Under the pieces are notes generated by a model. The model was given only the letters and a program-made list of their open reading frames with translations, was not told the origin of the DNA and made no database searches. From Actinomycetota bacterium (GTDB lineage Bacteria; Actinomycetota; Actinomycetes; Streptosporangiales; Streptosporangiaceae): a stretch of 13,599 nucleotides of DNA. Location of the stretch: positions 1 to 13,599 of the forward strand of contig PLIQ01000488.1 in the NCBI GenBank assembly GCA_003140115.1, read 5' to 3'. Both the position numbers and the translations under genes were made by a program. This document shows, in pieces, positions 1 to 6,377 of the stretch (position 1 is its first letter; each line of letters opens with the position of its first letter).

Positions 1-53
1 CGGCCGACTTCGACGCGGTCAGGTCCATGCACGAGGCGATGTCCCGGCGCTGA
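1..53 (+). CDS. C-terminal end of an unidentified gene (partial)
   Basis: Reading from base 3, the plus strand encodes ADFDAVRSMHEAMSRR followed by TGA at 51-53. The composition (acidic and amphipathic, ending in basic residues) and the codon third-position GC look like the last helix of a real protein, and no better frame exists on either strand here. The gene starts left of the window. It converges on the membrane-protein gene that ends at 117. Only 16 residues are visible, so neither family nor function can be given. Confidence 0.45.
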   Translation, partial: ADFDAVRSMHEAMSRR

Positions 54-116
54 CGCGTCCCGCTGTTCGGGGCCCCATCCCTGCGGCTGCTGTGGCACGT
101 GGTGGGAACGGGCCGA

Positions 117-1238
117 CTACTTGGGTGGGCGGCCGGCGCCCGGGCGGATGGGCGGGATGGGTGTGATGGGGTGCCGACGCGGACCTGACCACAGGGCCGG
201 CACGGCGTAGACGGCGGCGGTCACCGCGTAGGCGGCCTGCTCGTAGTTGACCCGCCATCCGACGAACTCCGGCCAGGCCTGCTCCGGATCACGTTCGATC
301 GCGAAGTCGACCTCGCGCATCCGGGTCACCGCGTCGAGGAACTCCTCGTAGGTCAGGCTGATCCCGGCGGCCGGGTCGGCCTCAAAGGGAACGTCGAAGC
401 CCATGGCCGTGGCGATCCGGTAGAAACACTGGAACCCGCTGCGCAGGCACAGCCGGGCTGGTACCACCGGCGCGGCCGAGGGGGACAGGGTCAGAAACAA
501 CGCGGCCGAGTCCAGCACCGACAGCAGCGACGTCGACCAGGACGACAACGCGCCCGGTGAGCGGAACCGGACCAGCCCCAGGTAGGTGGTATGGCTCTCG
601 CCGACATCCGCGGCCCAGCGTTCCCACTGGGAATACAGGTCCCCCATCGTGTCCAGGGTCGAAATGCCGCCCAGCCCGTAGTGGGTGCGGGCCAGCAACT
701 CCGGGCCCCAGGCCGGTATGCCGCCCCGGGCGTTGAGCAGCGCCACCTCGGTCTCGCGGCGGTTGAACGCCGCATACAGGGTCGGCAGGTAGGCGATCTG
801 CAGGGTGATGATCACTAGGCCGACCGCGGCGGCCAGGAACACGATCACGGCCGGCACCGCCCCGGAGGGCACCGCGAAGCCCAAGGTGAACAGTGATGAC
901 CCGGCGTCGATGAAGGCGGACACCACGCCGCGGTGGGCGAACGGCCACAACAAGAGCGTGAACCCGACGTAGGCCACGAGGAGCCAGGTAGCCAGCTGGG
1001 CCAGCAAGATCGTCGCCGCCTGGGTGGCGAGTATCCGGTCGCGACGGCGGTACTCGGAAACCCGCGCCAACACCAGCTGATAGGCCCAGTCGACCGACTT
1101 GTCCACCCACCGCGTCAGGTGGCTGCTGACCGAGCGGGACACGATCAGCGTTCCGGTCACGCTGAGCACGGACGTGAGCACGAGCAGCCCGCCGATTACC
1201 GCGGCCACCACGCGGGCCCCCGCAGGCATCACCACCAT
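117..1238 (-). CDS. Three-helix membrane protein with ion-channel-like pore segment
   Basis: The predicted 373-residue protein has one N-terminal transmembrane helix (about residues 8-33), a charged cytosolic stretch (40-69), then helix (70-99), a re-entrant-looking segment (108-124) and helix (127-158). A soluble C-terminal half of about 210 residues follows, ending in a Pro-rich tail (PITPIPPIRP). The helix-loop-helix unit with SSLFTLGFA at 114-122 resembles the pore of two-TM K+ channels (filter TVGYG), but the filter is degenerate: T118 L119 G120 F121 A122. This suggests an ion-channel-like fold, not a proven K+ channel. Start: ATG at 1238 is preceded by a consensus SD GGAGGAG (1250-1244) with 5-nt spacing. 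It is transcribed divergently from the DUF5996 gene, 74 bp away. No enzymatic motif was recognised in the C-terminal half. The gene call is strong; the channel function is inference. Confidence 0.85.
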   Translation of the reverse strand: MVVMPAGARVVAAVIGGLLVLTSVLSVTGTLIVSRSVSSHLTRWVDKSVDWAYQLVLARVSEYRRRDRILATQAATILLAQLATWLLVAYVGFTLLLWPFAHRGVVSAFIDAGSSLFTLGFAVPSGAVPAVIVFLAAAVGLVIITLQIAYLPTLYAAFNRRETEVALLNARGGIPAWGPELLARTHYGLGGISTLDTMGDLYSQWERWAADVGESHTTYLGLVRFRSPGALSSWSTSLLSVLDSAALFLTLSPSAAPVVPARLCLRSGFQCFYRIATAMGFDVPFEADPAAGISLTYEEFLDAVTRMREVDFAIERDPEQAWPEFVGWRVNYEQAAYAVTAAVYAVPALWSGPRRHPITPIPPIRPGAGRPPK

Positions 1239-1262
1239 GGGTTCTCCTCCAAGTCACCGAAC

Positions 1263-1305
1263 CTATCGGGGCCGGGTTGAGCGCGTGATCATCTCCCGAT
1301 AGCCT
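1263..1305 (+). promoter_or_regulatory. Leaderless promoter with flanking 8-bp inverted repeat
   Basis: TTGAGC (1277-1282) and TAGCCT (1300-1305) are separated by exactly 17 nt, and ATG 1313 follows the -10 by 7 nt. This is the standard geometry of an actinobacterial leaderless transcript, and there is no SD before the ATG. A perfect inverted repeat, CTATCGGG (1263-1270) and CCCGATAG (1295-1302), brackets the -35 and overlaps the -10. The arms start 32 nt apart, about three helical turns, so a dimeric or tetrameric repressor could bind one DNA face. The region also lies 25 bp upstream of the divergent membrane-protein start and could affect both genes. Seen directly: boxes and repeat. Inferred: regulation. 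Confidence 0.6.
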
Positions 1306-1312
1306 GCCAGCC

Positions 1313-2233
1313 ATGGTCTCAGCATGGCCGGCGGCTTCGTATGAAGACTGGCGCGCGACATGCGACACGCTGCACGCGCACACCCAGGTCCTCGGCAAAC
1401 TGGCGGTCAAGCTCGCGCCGCCTGAGCCTCAATTGCAGCACGCGGCGTTGCGCCTGACCGCGCGCGGCTGGGAGACAGCGCCGCTGCCCACCCCCGACGG
1501 CTCGGGCGCCCTGGTCGTGGCGCTCGACCTGCACCGCCATCAGGCGCTGGTCGAGCATAGCGCCGGGCCTTCCGACCAGATCGCCCTGACCCCGAACCGG
1601 CCGGTCGGCGACGTGACGCGGGAGGTGCTGGCGGCGGTCAGCCGTCTCGGCGGACCGGTGCAGATCGACCCGACTCCGCAGGAAGTCCCGTGGAGCGTGC
1701 CGCTGGATCAGGACACCGAGCACGCGCACTATGACCCGGACGAGGTCGCTCGTTATTTCGCCGCGGCGACCCAGGCCGCGCAGGTCCTGGCCGCGTTCCG
1801 CGCTCCGTACCGCGGCCGTTCGTCGCCCGTGCACGCCTGGTGGGGCTCGTTCGACCTGGCCGTGAGCTTGTACTCGGGCGTTCCGGCCGACCCGCCATCC
1901 GATGACTTCATCATGCGCAACGCGATGGACTCCCAGGAGGTCGCCGTCGGCTGGTGGCCCGGCGATGCCCGTTACGGCCGGGCCGCGTTCTACGCCTACG
2001 CCTTCCCGGCGGCCGAGGGTTTCAGCAGCATGGCCCTGTCCCCGCCTGCGGCCCACTGGGATCCGGTGCTGGGAGAGTACATCCTGGACTGGGACGACGT
2101 CCGATCGGCCGCTGACCCGCGGGCGACCGCCCTGCAGTTCGCGCGCACGGTCTTCCGCCAGGCCTGTGCCGTGTGCGAGTGGGACGTGACCCTGGCCGCC
2201 TCCGCGGATGGCACGCCACCTCCGGTCCGGTGA
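1313..2233 (+). CDS. DUF5996 family protein
   Basis: The 306-residue protein opens with the signature of DUF5996: W5-P6, Y10, W13, T16, then TLH (18-20), Q25 and GK (28-29), followed by LAPPEPQLQHAALRLTARG. Further blocks shared with the family are an aromatic-rich HAWWGSFDLAVSLYSG segment, VAVGWWPGD and the C-terminal YILDWDDVR stretch. The length matches the usual 300 or so residues. It has no signal peptide or membrane segment, so it should be cytosolic. The biochemical function of the family is not established. The protein is rich in conserved Trp, His and Asp, which could suit a ligand-binding or hydrolytic pocket, but that is speculation. Start: ATG 1313 is 7 nt after a TAGCCT -10 and lacks an SD, so the mRNA is probably leaderless. 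Confidence 0.9.
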   Translation: MVSAWPAASYEDWRATCDTLHAHTQVLGKLAVKLAPPEPQLQHAALRLTARGWETAPLPTPDGSGALVVALDLHRHQALVEHSAGPSDQIALTPNRPVGDVTREVLAAVSRLGGPVQIDPTPQEVPWSVPLDQDTEHAHYDPDEVARYFAAATQAAQVLAAFRAPYRGRSSPVHAWWGSFDLAVSLYSGVPADPPSDDFIMRNAMDSQEVAVGWWPGDARYGRAAFYAYAFPAAEGFSSMALSPPAAHWDPVLGEYILDWDDVRSAADPRATALQFARTVFRQACAVCEWDVTLAASADGTPPPVR

Positions 2234-2247
2234 CAAGTGCCACGTCC

Positions 2248-2278
2248 CGTTCGGCAAAAATCTTGAATTATCCGAACG
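2248..2278. promoter_or_regulatory. Operator-like inverted repeat before the small ORF
   Basis: CGTTCGG (2248-2254) and CCGAACG (2272-2278) are a perfect 7-bp inverted repeat around an AT-rich 17-nt centre, which stands out in this GC-rich DNA. The centre contains TTGAAT (2263-2268), a plausible -35 box; a matching -10 is not clear (TTACGC at 2288 with a 19-nt spacer is the best). The repeat starts 14 bp after the DUF5996 stop and lies upstream of the gene starting at 2331. It could be an operator or a hairpin terminator for the DUF5996 transcript. It has no T-tract, and the AT-rich loop is long for a terminator. Confidence 0.35.
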
Positions 2279-2330
2279 TCCGTGGCGTTACGCCTCTAGC
2301 AGCGCTTTGATGCCGACCGGGGAGATGGCC

Positions 2331-2624
2331 ATGACGAGCGGCGGCGAGCCGGCCCAGATCGAGAAGCGGATGGTCGTGGAATACGGCATCACGCTGGACG
2401 GCGTATGGCTGCCGCTGGCCATGCTGAGGCGGCTCGGCACGCACGGGCCGTGGGACACTCCGTTCACCGAGGCCTCCGCCGACCAGGAGAGCGTCCTGCT
2501 CGCTCATTCCCTGGCCGAACGGCACAACCAGGCCGGACTGCACCGCGGCCTGGGCTTGCGCGATTTCCTCGACGCGATTCCCTACGAGCCGACCACCCCG
2601 ATCGACAAGGTCACCGGTCCCTGA
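2331..2624 (+). CDS. Small hypothetical protein
   Basis: Not recognised. The chosen start, ATG 2331, has GGGGAG at 2319-2324 with 6-nt spacing and gives 97 residues. In-frame ATGs at 2208, 2310 and 2325 have no equally placed SD, and the extra N-terminus they would add (through the inverted repeat at 2248-2278) is unlike protein sequence. The product is cytosolic, begins polar (MTSGGEPAQIEKR), has a short beta-like section (VVEYGITLDGVWLPLAML) and then helix with LLAHSLAERHNQ. The last third (GLRDFLDAIPYEPTTPIDKV) ends acidic and Pro-rich. It sits 97 bp downstream of the DUF5996 gene, same strand, perhaps with its own promoter. The next gene is convergent. Confidence 0.55.
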   Translation: MTSGGEPAQIEKRMVVEYGITLDGVWLPLAMLRRLGTHGPWDTPFTEASADQESVLLAHSLAERHNQAGLHRGLGLRDFLDAIPYEPTTPIDKVTGP

Positions 2625-2665
2625 CCGGCATACCGCAGTCGCGTCGGCTACCGGCCGCTAGTAAG

Positions 2666-2701
2666 CTTTCCAAGGAAGTAGATTCCGTGAAGTTATCTTC
2701 C
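2666..2701. promoter_or_regulatory. AT-rich intergenic patch with inverted repeats and a weak copy of the GGAAGNA motif
   Basis: The gap between the convergent genes ending at 2624 and 2742 contains TTCC-AA-GGAA (2668-2677) and a wider pair, GGAAG (2674-2678) and CTTCC (2697-2701). GGAAGTAGATTC at 2674-2685 matches 10 of 12 positions of GGAAGTAAGTTC upstream of marR. The resemblance is weak and may be chance. It is recorded because the same type of AT-rich motif recurs at 5051, 6289 and 6835. Confidence 0.25.
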
Positions 2702-2711
2702 AGTTCCCGGA

Positions 2712-2732
2712 GGCCGGCGTCTTGTGCTGGCC
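2712..2732. terminator. Candidate bidirectional terminator hairpin
   Basis: GGCCGGC (2712-2718) pairs with GCTGGCC (2726-2732) in 6 of 7 positions around a 7-nt loop. It lies between two convergent genes ending at 2624 (plus) and 2742 (minus). There is no clear T-tract, which is common for actinobacterial terminators. Confidence 0.35.
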
Positions 2733-2741
2733 GGGCCGCCG

Positions 2742-4334
2742 TCAGGAAATCTGCTTCCACTCCAGGGTGAACACTCCTACATACGGTGGGTTCGCGTTGG
2801 TATCCGGGTTGAAGCCGTCGAACTTGATGTAGATCGTCTGGCCTGCTATCGGGCTGATGATGATGGTAGAGCCGGCCTCCCCGGAGCCGTCCGTGTTAGC
2901 CGGGCAGGAGAATTGGCTGGGGCCGTCCTGGAGTTCGGTCAGGTTGCCGACGCTGTTGCCAGTAAACGCTCCGATTGTCCCGGCCACGCCCGGGTTGGCG
3001 GTGCACGTGTCGAACTGGTACGTGCCGGTGGCGGGAACGACCCACTTGTACCAAACCGACGTGCCACCGCGGTTGTCCTGGATGGTCGGCTCGTTCGTCT
3101 CGACCGTGGCGCCGATGTTGGTCCCGCTCACCGATCCGGAGGCGCCGCTGATCGGCCGCGCGTTGGCGAAGTTGTCGTTGGCCGGCTCCGGGCCGCCAGG
3201 GGCGACGCGCGGGATGACCCTGGTGGTGGACTGCGAGGGCTGGCTGGTGCCGCCGTCCGCGTTGGTCGCGGTCACCGTGAAGGTGTACGGGGTGCCGTCG
3301 GTCAGCCCGGTGACCAGGACCGGGCACGACGACCCGGTCGCGGTGATGCCGCCGGGGCTGGAGGTCACGGTGTAGGAGACGATGGCGCTGCCACCGTCAT
3401 CTGCGGGCGGCAGGCGACACATACGCCGCCCCCAGGTCGGGTGGCGGTGGTGCTGACGGTGGCTGTGGCGGGGCGATGTCCACGGCCGCGGCGCCGGGGA
3501 CCAGCGGCGGGCTCGGCACCGGCACCGGGGTCACCGCGTTGGACGGATCCGAGGCCGGGCCGTTGCCGTCCTCGTTGGTGGCGTAGACGGTGAAGGTGTA
3601 GCTGGTCCCGTACGTCAGGCCGGTGACCTGGATGCTGGGGGTGCCGTTTCCGGAGGTGCCGATGATGCCGCCGGGGCTGGAGACCGCGGTGTAGTTCCGG
3701 ATCGGCAGGCCCCCGTCGCTGGCGGGTGGGGTGAACGTGACGTCAACGGTGGCGGTGTTCGTGCCGTTCGAGGAGTTGGTCGCGGTCACGTTGGTCGGCG
3801 CGCCGGGCGTGGTGTCCGGGAAAACGACCGCGGGCGCCGACTCCGGCCCGTTGCCCGCCGCGTTGCTGGCGTAGACCGTGACGGTGTAGTAAGTGCCGTT
3901 GGTCAGCCCGGTGACGTCGATCGGGCTGGTGGTACCGGGAACCGTTTCGACGGCCGGTCCGGAGGTTACGTTAAATCCCCGCCGGACCGTGACCGTGTAG
4001 CCCGTGATCGGGTTCGCGGAGTTCAGGTCGGACTGCGACGCGGTGAAGGAGACAGCCGCCCTACCGTCACCCGCCGTCGCGCTGGTGATTTTCGGCGGGC
4101 CCGGGATGCGGGGGGAAGCGCCGCACCCGGCAGCTCCACCACCTGATCGTTGAGGAGGTCGGTGACGAACACGTCGTAGGACGTGTCCACCGCCACCGCA
4201 TTCAACGTGTTCAGTCCGGTATCCAGGGTGACCAGGCTGTGGTACCCGACACCTCCGGGTGAGGTGCGGCCTTGTTCGGAATGGCGAGATTTTGTCCCGG
4301 CCCGAGCGAATAGTCCCTCCGCCGCACAGCAGTG
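2742..4334 (-). pseudogene. Frameshifted NHL/Fn3/NDNFANA-domain surface protein gene
   Basis: Three minus frames together make one recognisable protein. (1) From about 4262 to 4115: GGVGYHSLVTLDTGLNTLNA, then VAVDTSYDVFVTDLLNDQVVELPG, a typical NHL/beta-propeller repeat. (2) From about 4110 to 3400, another frame: Fn3 domain 1 (PGPPKITSATAGDG, ending ASNAAGNGPESAP), Fn3 domain 2 (TPGAPTNVTAT, ending ATNEDGNGPASDP) and a Pro-rich stretch. (3) From about 3420 to 2742, a third frame: the rest of Fn3 domain 3 (PPADDGGSAIVSYTV, ending TATNADGGT). Frame 3 continues into a C-terminal domain of about 150 residues opening PANDNFANA with SVWYKW and FDTC, the type found at the ends of secreted bacterial proteins. 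The first frame change is explained by one extra base in a six-G run at 4110-4115: removing one gives ELPGAALPPHPGPPKITSA. The second lies near 3402-3412, and a third inside Fn3 domain 3 is possible. No signal peptide or SD-linked start is visible, so the 5' part may also be missing. It is either a decayed extracellular protein gene or an intact one with indel errors in the assembly. Confidence 0.75.
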
Positions 4335-4338
4335 TCAA
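4310..4338 (-). promoter_or_regulatory. Sigma70-like promoter reading into the Fn3 pseudogene
   Basis: On the minus strand, a consensus TTGACA (4338-4333) is followed after 17 nt by GACTAT (4315-4310). A perfect -35 hexamer is rare in DNA this GC-rich. The predicted transcript start is near 4303, just before the NHL-like coding frame. No good SD/start pair follows in that frame, which fits a damaged 5' end. Confidence 0.4.
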
Positions 4339-4426
4339 TAGGGGCGCGACCCGCCGTCAGCCTGCCCTCGGCGAGCACCGGGGCAGGAATGGCGGTACCC
4401 GGCCCGGCCGACGCCTTCGTCGCGAT

Positions 4427-4858
4427 TCAGGCGGTGCCGATGAGCGTGTCTGGGACTTCGCGGAGGAAGATCTCGGCGGTCTTGGGTCCGACCCCCTTGA
4501 AGCGCTGCAGCTGCTGGCTGACCTCATCTCGCGTGCGGGCGGTGCGCACCAGCCTGGCGACTGAGCCATCGTAGTCCGCGATGAGGGCGCGCATCACGTC
4601 GCGCAGCTCCTCGCTCATGACGGAGCTCATCCGGTGATAGTCGCCGTCCCACAGCTCGTGCCAGAGCGGATGGTTATCGTCTGCGGTGAAGTGGTCCGGG
4701 GTGTCCCAGCCGTCTTCTTTGAACTTGCGGAATGCGCTGGCGGCGGTCTGCTGCGGCACGGGGCGCCCGAAAAGAATGCTGGCCAGCAGCCAGTCGAATA
4801 GGCCCTGGTCGGTTTTGGTGTCGATGCCGAGGTCGGCGGCGGTGATAAGCGCAGCCAT
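4427..4858 (-). CDS. HhH (endonuclease III-like) domain protein
   Basis: The 143-residue protein starts MAALITAADLGIDTKTDQGL, then has helical segments typical of the HhH-GPD fold (FDWLLASILFGRPV; QQTAASAFRKF). It ends in a clear helix-hairpin-helix, LQRFKGVGPKTAEIFL (about 117-132), the non-specific DNA-binding element of endonuclease III/MutY glycosylases. In those enzymes a catalytic Asp follows the hairpin by about 15-20 residues; here the protein stops 11 residues after it (REVPDTLIGTA). No Asp-bearing helix or Fe-S cysteines follow. It may therefore bind DNA without glycosylase activity, or belong to a short actinobacterial subfamily. Start: ATG 4858; the upstream SD is weak. It lies 221 bp downstream of topoisomerase IB on the same strand, so both may serve DNA maintenance, and a motif copy (5051-5070) lies upstream of it. 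Confidence 0.8.
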   Translation of the reverse strand: MAALITAADLGIDTKTDQGLFDWLLASILFGRPVPQQTAASAFRKFKEDGWDTPDHFTADDNHPLWHELWDGDYHRMSSVMSEELRDVMRALIADYDGSVARLVRTARTRDEVSQQLQRFKGVGPKTAEIFLREVPDTLIGTA

Positions 4859-5050
4859 GGCGTGTTCCGTTTCAGCGGGTGATGTGAATGTTGAACAACG
4901 GGCTCCTCAGGACGCCGATGATATCGAAGAACCTCAGCACTGGCGGAGCTGGCACTCGGCGAGTACGGGACGGGGATGGCCTTTCGGGCAGCCCCGTGGA
5001 CATCCGCGTCCTCCTTGCCGCCTCGCGGGGCGCGGCCCTGACGAAATATG

Positions 5051-5070
5051 CTTCCTTAGAACTTGATTCC
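5051..5070 (-). promoter_or_regulatory. Motif copy 1 (GGAATCAAGTTCTAAGGAAG)
   Basis: The minus strand reads GGAATCAAGTTCTAAG, matching 14 of 16 positions of the site upstream of marR (6289-6304). It begins 9 bp after the topoisomerase IB stop (5082-5080) and about 190 bp upstream of the HhH gene, in an AT-rich stretch. On the plus strand it gives TAGAACTTGATTCC (5057-5070), a near-exact direct repeat of TAGAACTTGCTTCC at 6839-6852. It may be a MarR operator controlling the HhH gene; CAAGGA and CATATT spaced 17 nt around it could be weak promoter boxes. Confidence 0.45.
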
Positions 5071-5079
5071 TTGGTATCA

Positions 5080-6126
5080 TTAGTCAGCCTTGACGGCGTC
5101 GTCGGCCAGCAACGCGGCGACGGCGATCTCGGCCTCGGCCGCGGCGGGCAGGACGGCGGGCAACCGGGGGATCGCGGTTAGCTGTCCGTCGGAGGTGTAC
5201 CGACTGATCACCCGCGGGTCGATGTAGGACGCGCGCGCCACGGCCGGGGTGTCTCCCAGCCAGTCCGCCACCCCGCGGACGGCCGCGGTTACGGCACTCT
5301 TGCGGCTCCGCGCGGTCGGCGCCGGGTCGGCGTTCGCCAGCAGCAGGGCCATCAGCACGGTGGCGTTCCAGGTGCGGAATTCCTTGGCGGTGAAGTGGCC
5401 GCCGGCGCCGGCGGCGATATAGCTGCTCACCTCGTGCGAACGAAGGGGCCGCCACGCCTCCCGATCCTGGAAGCAGAACAGCGACTCGAAGGTGCTGTCG
5501 CTGCTGACCAGCGCTCGTACTACGGACCGGACGGCGTTGTCAGTGACGGTGATCGTCCGGCGCTTGCCTTCCTTGGCGATGTAGTCGAACGCGACGCCAC
5601 CGCGGATCACCGTGACATCGTTCTTCCGCAACGTGGTCACCCCGTAGTGGTGATCGAGTTCGGCGTACTTCTCCCCGCCGATCCGGAACAGGCCGAGGTC
5701 GATCAGCCGGACTGCTGTGGCGGTCACACGGTCGCGGTCGAGGTGACGGCCGCTGAGATCCCGTACCGTGGTCGACCGCAGCGCGGGCAGCGCATCGGCG
5801 AACCGGAGCATGTGCTCGAACTTCTGAGCGTCGCGCTGCTCACGCCACACCTGGTGGTAGCGGTACTGGGTCCGGCCCCGGCTGTCGATGCCCGTGGCCT
5901 GGATGTGGCCCAGCGGATCGGGCGAGATCCAGACGTCCTTCCAGGCGGGCGGGATGCCCAGGGCGCTGATGCGGTGCAGTGTCTCCGGATTCGTGACCTC
6001 TGCTCCGGAGAGGTCGCAATACCGGAAGCCGCCGCTGTTCCGTTCCCTGACGATCCCCGGGCCGTGCGGGTCGCTGCGGGTCAATCCCGGGACGGCCGCG
6101 ACCGGGGGAGCTGCCTCGGCGCTCAT
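5080..6126 (-). CDS. DNA topoisomerase IB (poxvirus type)
   Basis: The enzyme relaxes positive and negative supercoils by nicking one strand through a 3'-phosphotyrosine, without ATP or metal. From ATG 6126 the protein has 348 residues. The N-terminal domain carries SGGFRYCDLSGAEV, IPPAWKDVWISPDPLGHIQATGID (split here in reading) and QYRYHQVWRE. The catalytic domain has RIGGEKYA (R148), KEGK (K185, K188), FTAKEFRTW (K248, R251) and the nucleophile motif SYIDPRVI (Y301). LGD at 290-292 stands where homologs usually have LGN or LGH, so the transition-state residue may be changed to Asp. Start choice: SD GGAGG (6139-6135) is 8 nt from ATG 6126; GTG 6135 overlaps the SD and ATG 6132 is only 2 nt from it. 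It is divergent from marR across 251 bp, with operator-like repeats between. The role in bacteria is usually accessory. Confidence 0.95.
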   Translation of the reverse strand: MSAEAAPPVAAVPGLTRSDPHGPGIVRERNSGGFRYCDLSGAEVTNPETLHRISALGIPPAWKDVWISPDPLGHIQATGIDSRGRTQYRYHQVWREQRDAQKFEHMLRFADALPALRSTTVRDLSGRHLDRDRVTATAVRLIDLGLFRIGGEKYAELDHHYGVTTLRKNDVTVIRGGVAFDYIAKEGKRRTITVTDNAVRSVVRALVSSDSTFESLFCFQDREAWRPLRSHEVSSYIAAGAGGHFTAKEFRTWNATVLMALLLANADPAPTARSRKSAVTAAVRGVADWLGDTPAVARASYIDPRVISRYTSDGQLTAIPRLPAVLPAAAEAEIAVAALLADDAVKAD

Positions 6127-6217
6127 TGGCATCACCTCCGAAGCACAGCATAAGCATCACCACCCGCGCCGCCACCTGACCCCTCCGCCGGTGACGGCCT
6201 GGTAAAAGCAAATGCCA

Positions 6218-6242
6218 TATGTTGTTCATGTGCTGAAACATA
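6218..6242. promoter_or_regulatory. Inverted repeat TATGTT-N13-AACATA
   Basis: Perfect 6-bp arms (6218-6223 and 6237-6242) lie in the shared region between topoisomerase IB and marR, in an AT-rich patch. The arm centres are 19 bp apart, about two helical turns, as expected for a dimeric regulator. It sits 92 bp upstream of the topoisomerase start and is unlike the GGAAGNAAGTTCTA motif at 6289, so a second regulator or promoter element is possible. Confidence 0.35.
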
Positions 6243-6288
6243 CTTCTTTGGATGGGATCTGCATCGGGCAGTAACGTATGCCGTGTGT

Positions 6289-6310
6289 GGAAGTAAGTTC
6301 TAAGATACCG
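6289..6310 (+). promoter_or_regulatory. Motif copy 2, candidate marR operator/promoter
   Basis: GGAAGTAAGTTCTAAGATAC begins at 6289, 89 bp upstream of the marR start. TAAGAT at 6301-6306 is a possible -10 box, so a bound regulator would cover the promoter, as in autorepressing MarR proteins. TAAG-TTC-TAAG (6294-6304) is a short direct repeat. Copies lie at 5051-5070 and 6835-6854 on the other strand. The motif is seen; binding by this MarR protein is inferred. Confidence 0.5.
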
Positions 6311-6377
6311 TTATCGGTCGTTACGTCTGGAGACCAAAGGGGAGACGGCATGCGCGGATCGCATGAAAGGAGTGGTC

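Noticed and set aside
69..76. GGGGCCCC palindrome between the first partial gene and the membrane-protein gene
   Set aside because: No loop or flanking stem for a terminator; expected by chance in GC-rich DNA.
382..1410. Long minus-strand reading frame across the membrane-protein gene and the DUF5996 start
   Set aside because: Arg/Gly/His-rich translation without family features; it lies in another frame over a gene with clear membrane helices and a good SD.
1319..2257. 312-codon frame antisense to DUF5996
   Set aside because: Arg-rich shadow caused by high GC; the plus-strand protein has clear family signatures.
2724..3593. Plus-strand frames opposite the Fn3 region (also 2857-3375)
   Set aside because: The minus strand encodes clear Fn3 and NDNFANA motifs; the plus-strand translations are low-complexity or lack motifs.
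5395..6153. 252-codon plus-strand frame opposite topoisomerase IB
   Set aside because: Antisense shadow; the topoisomerase catalytic residues are all on the minus strand.
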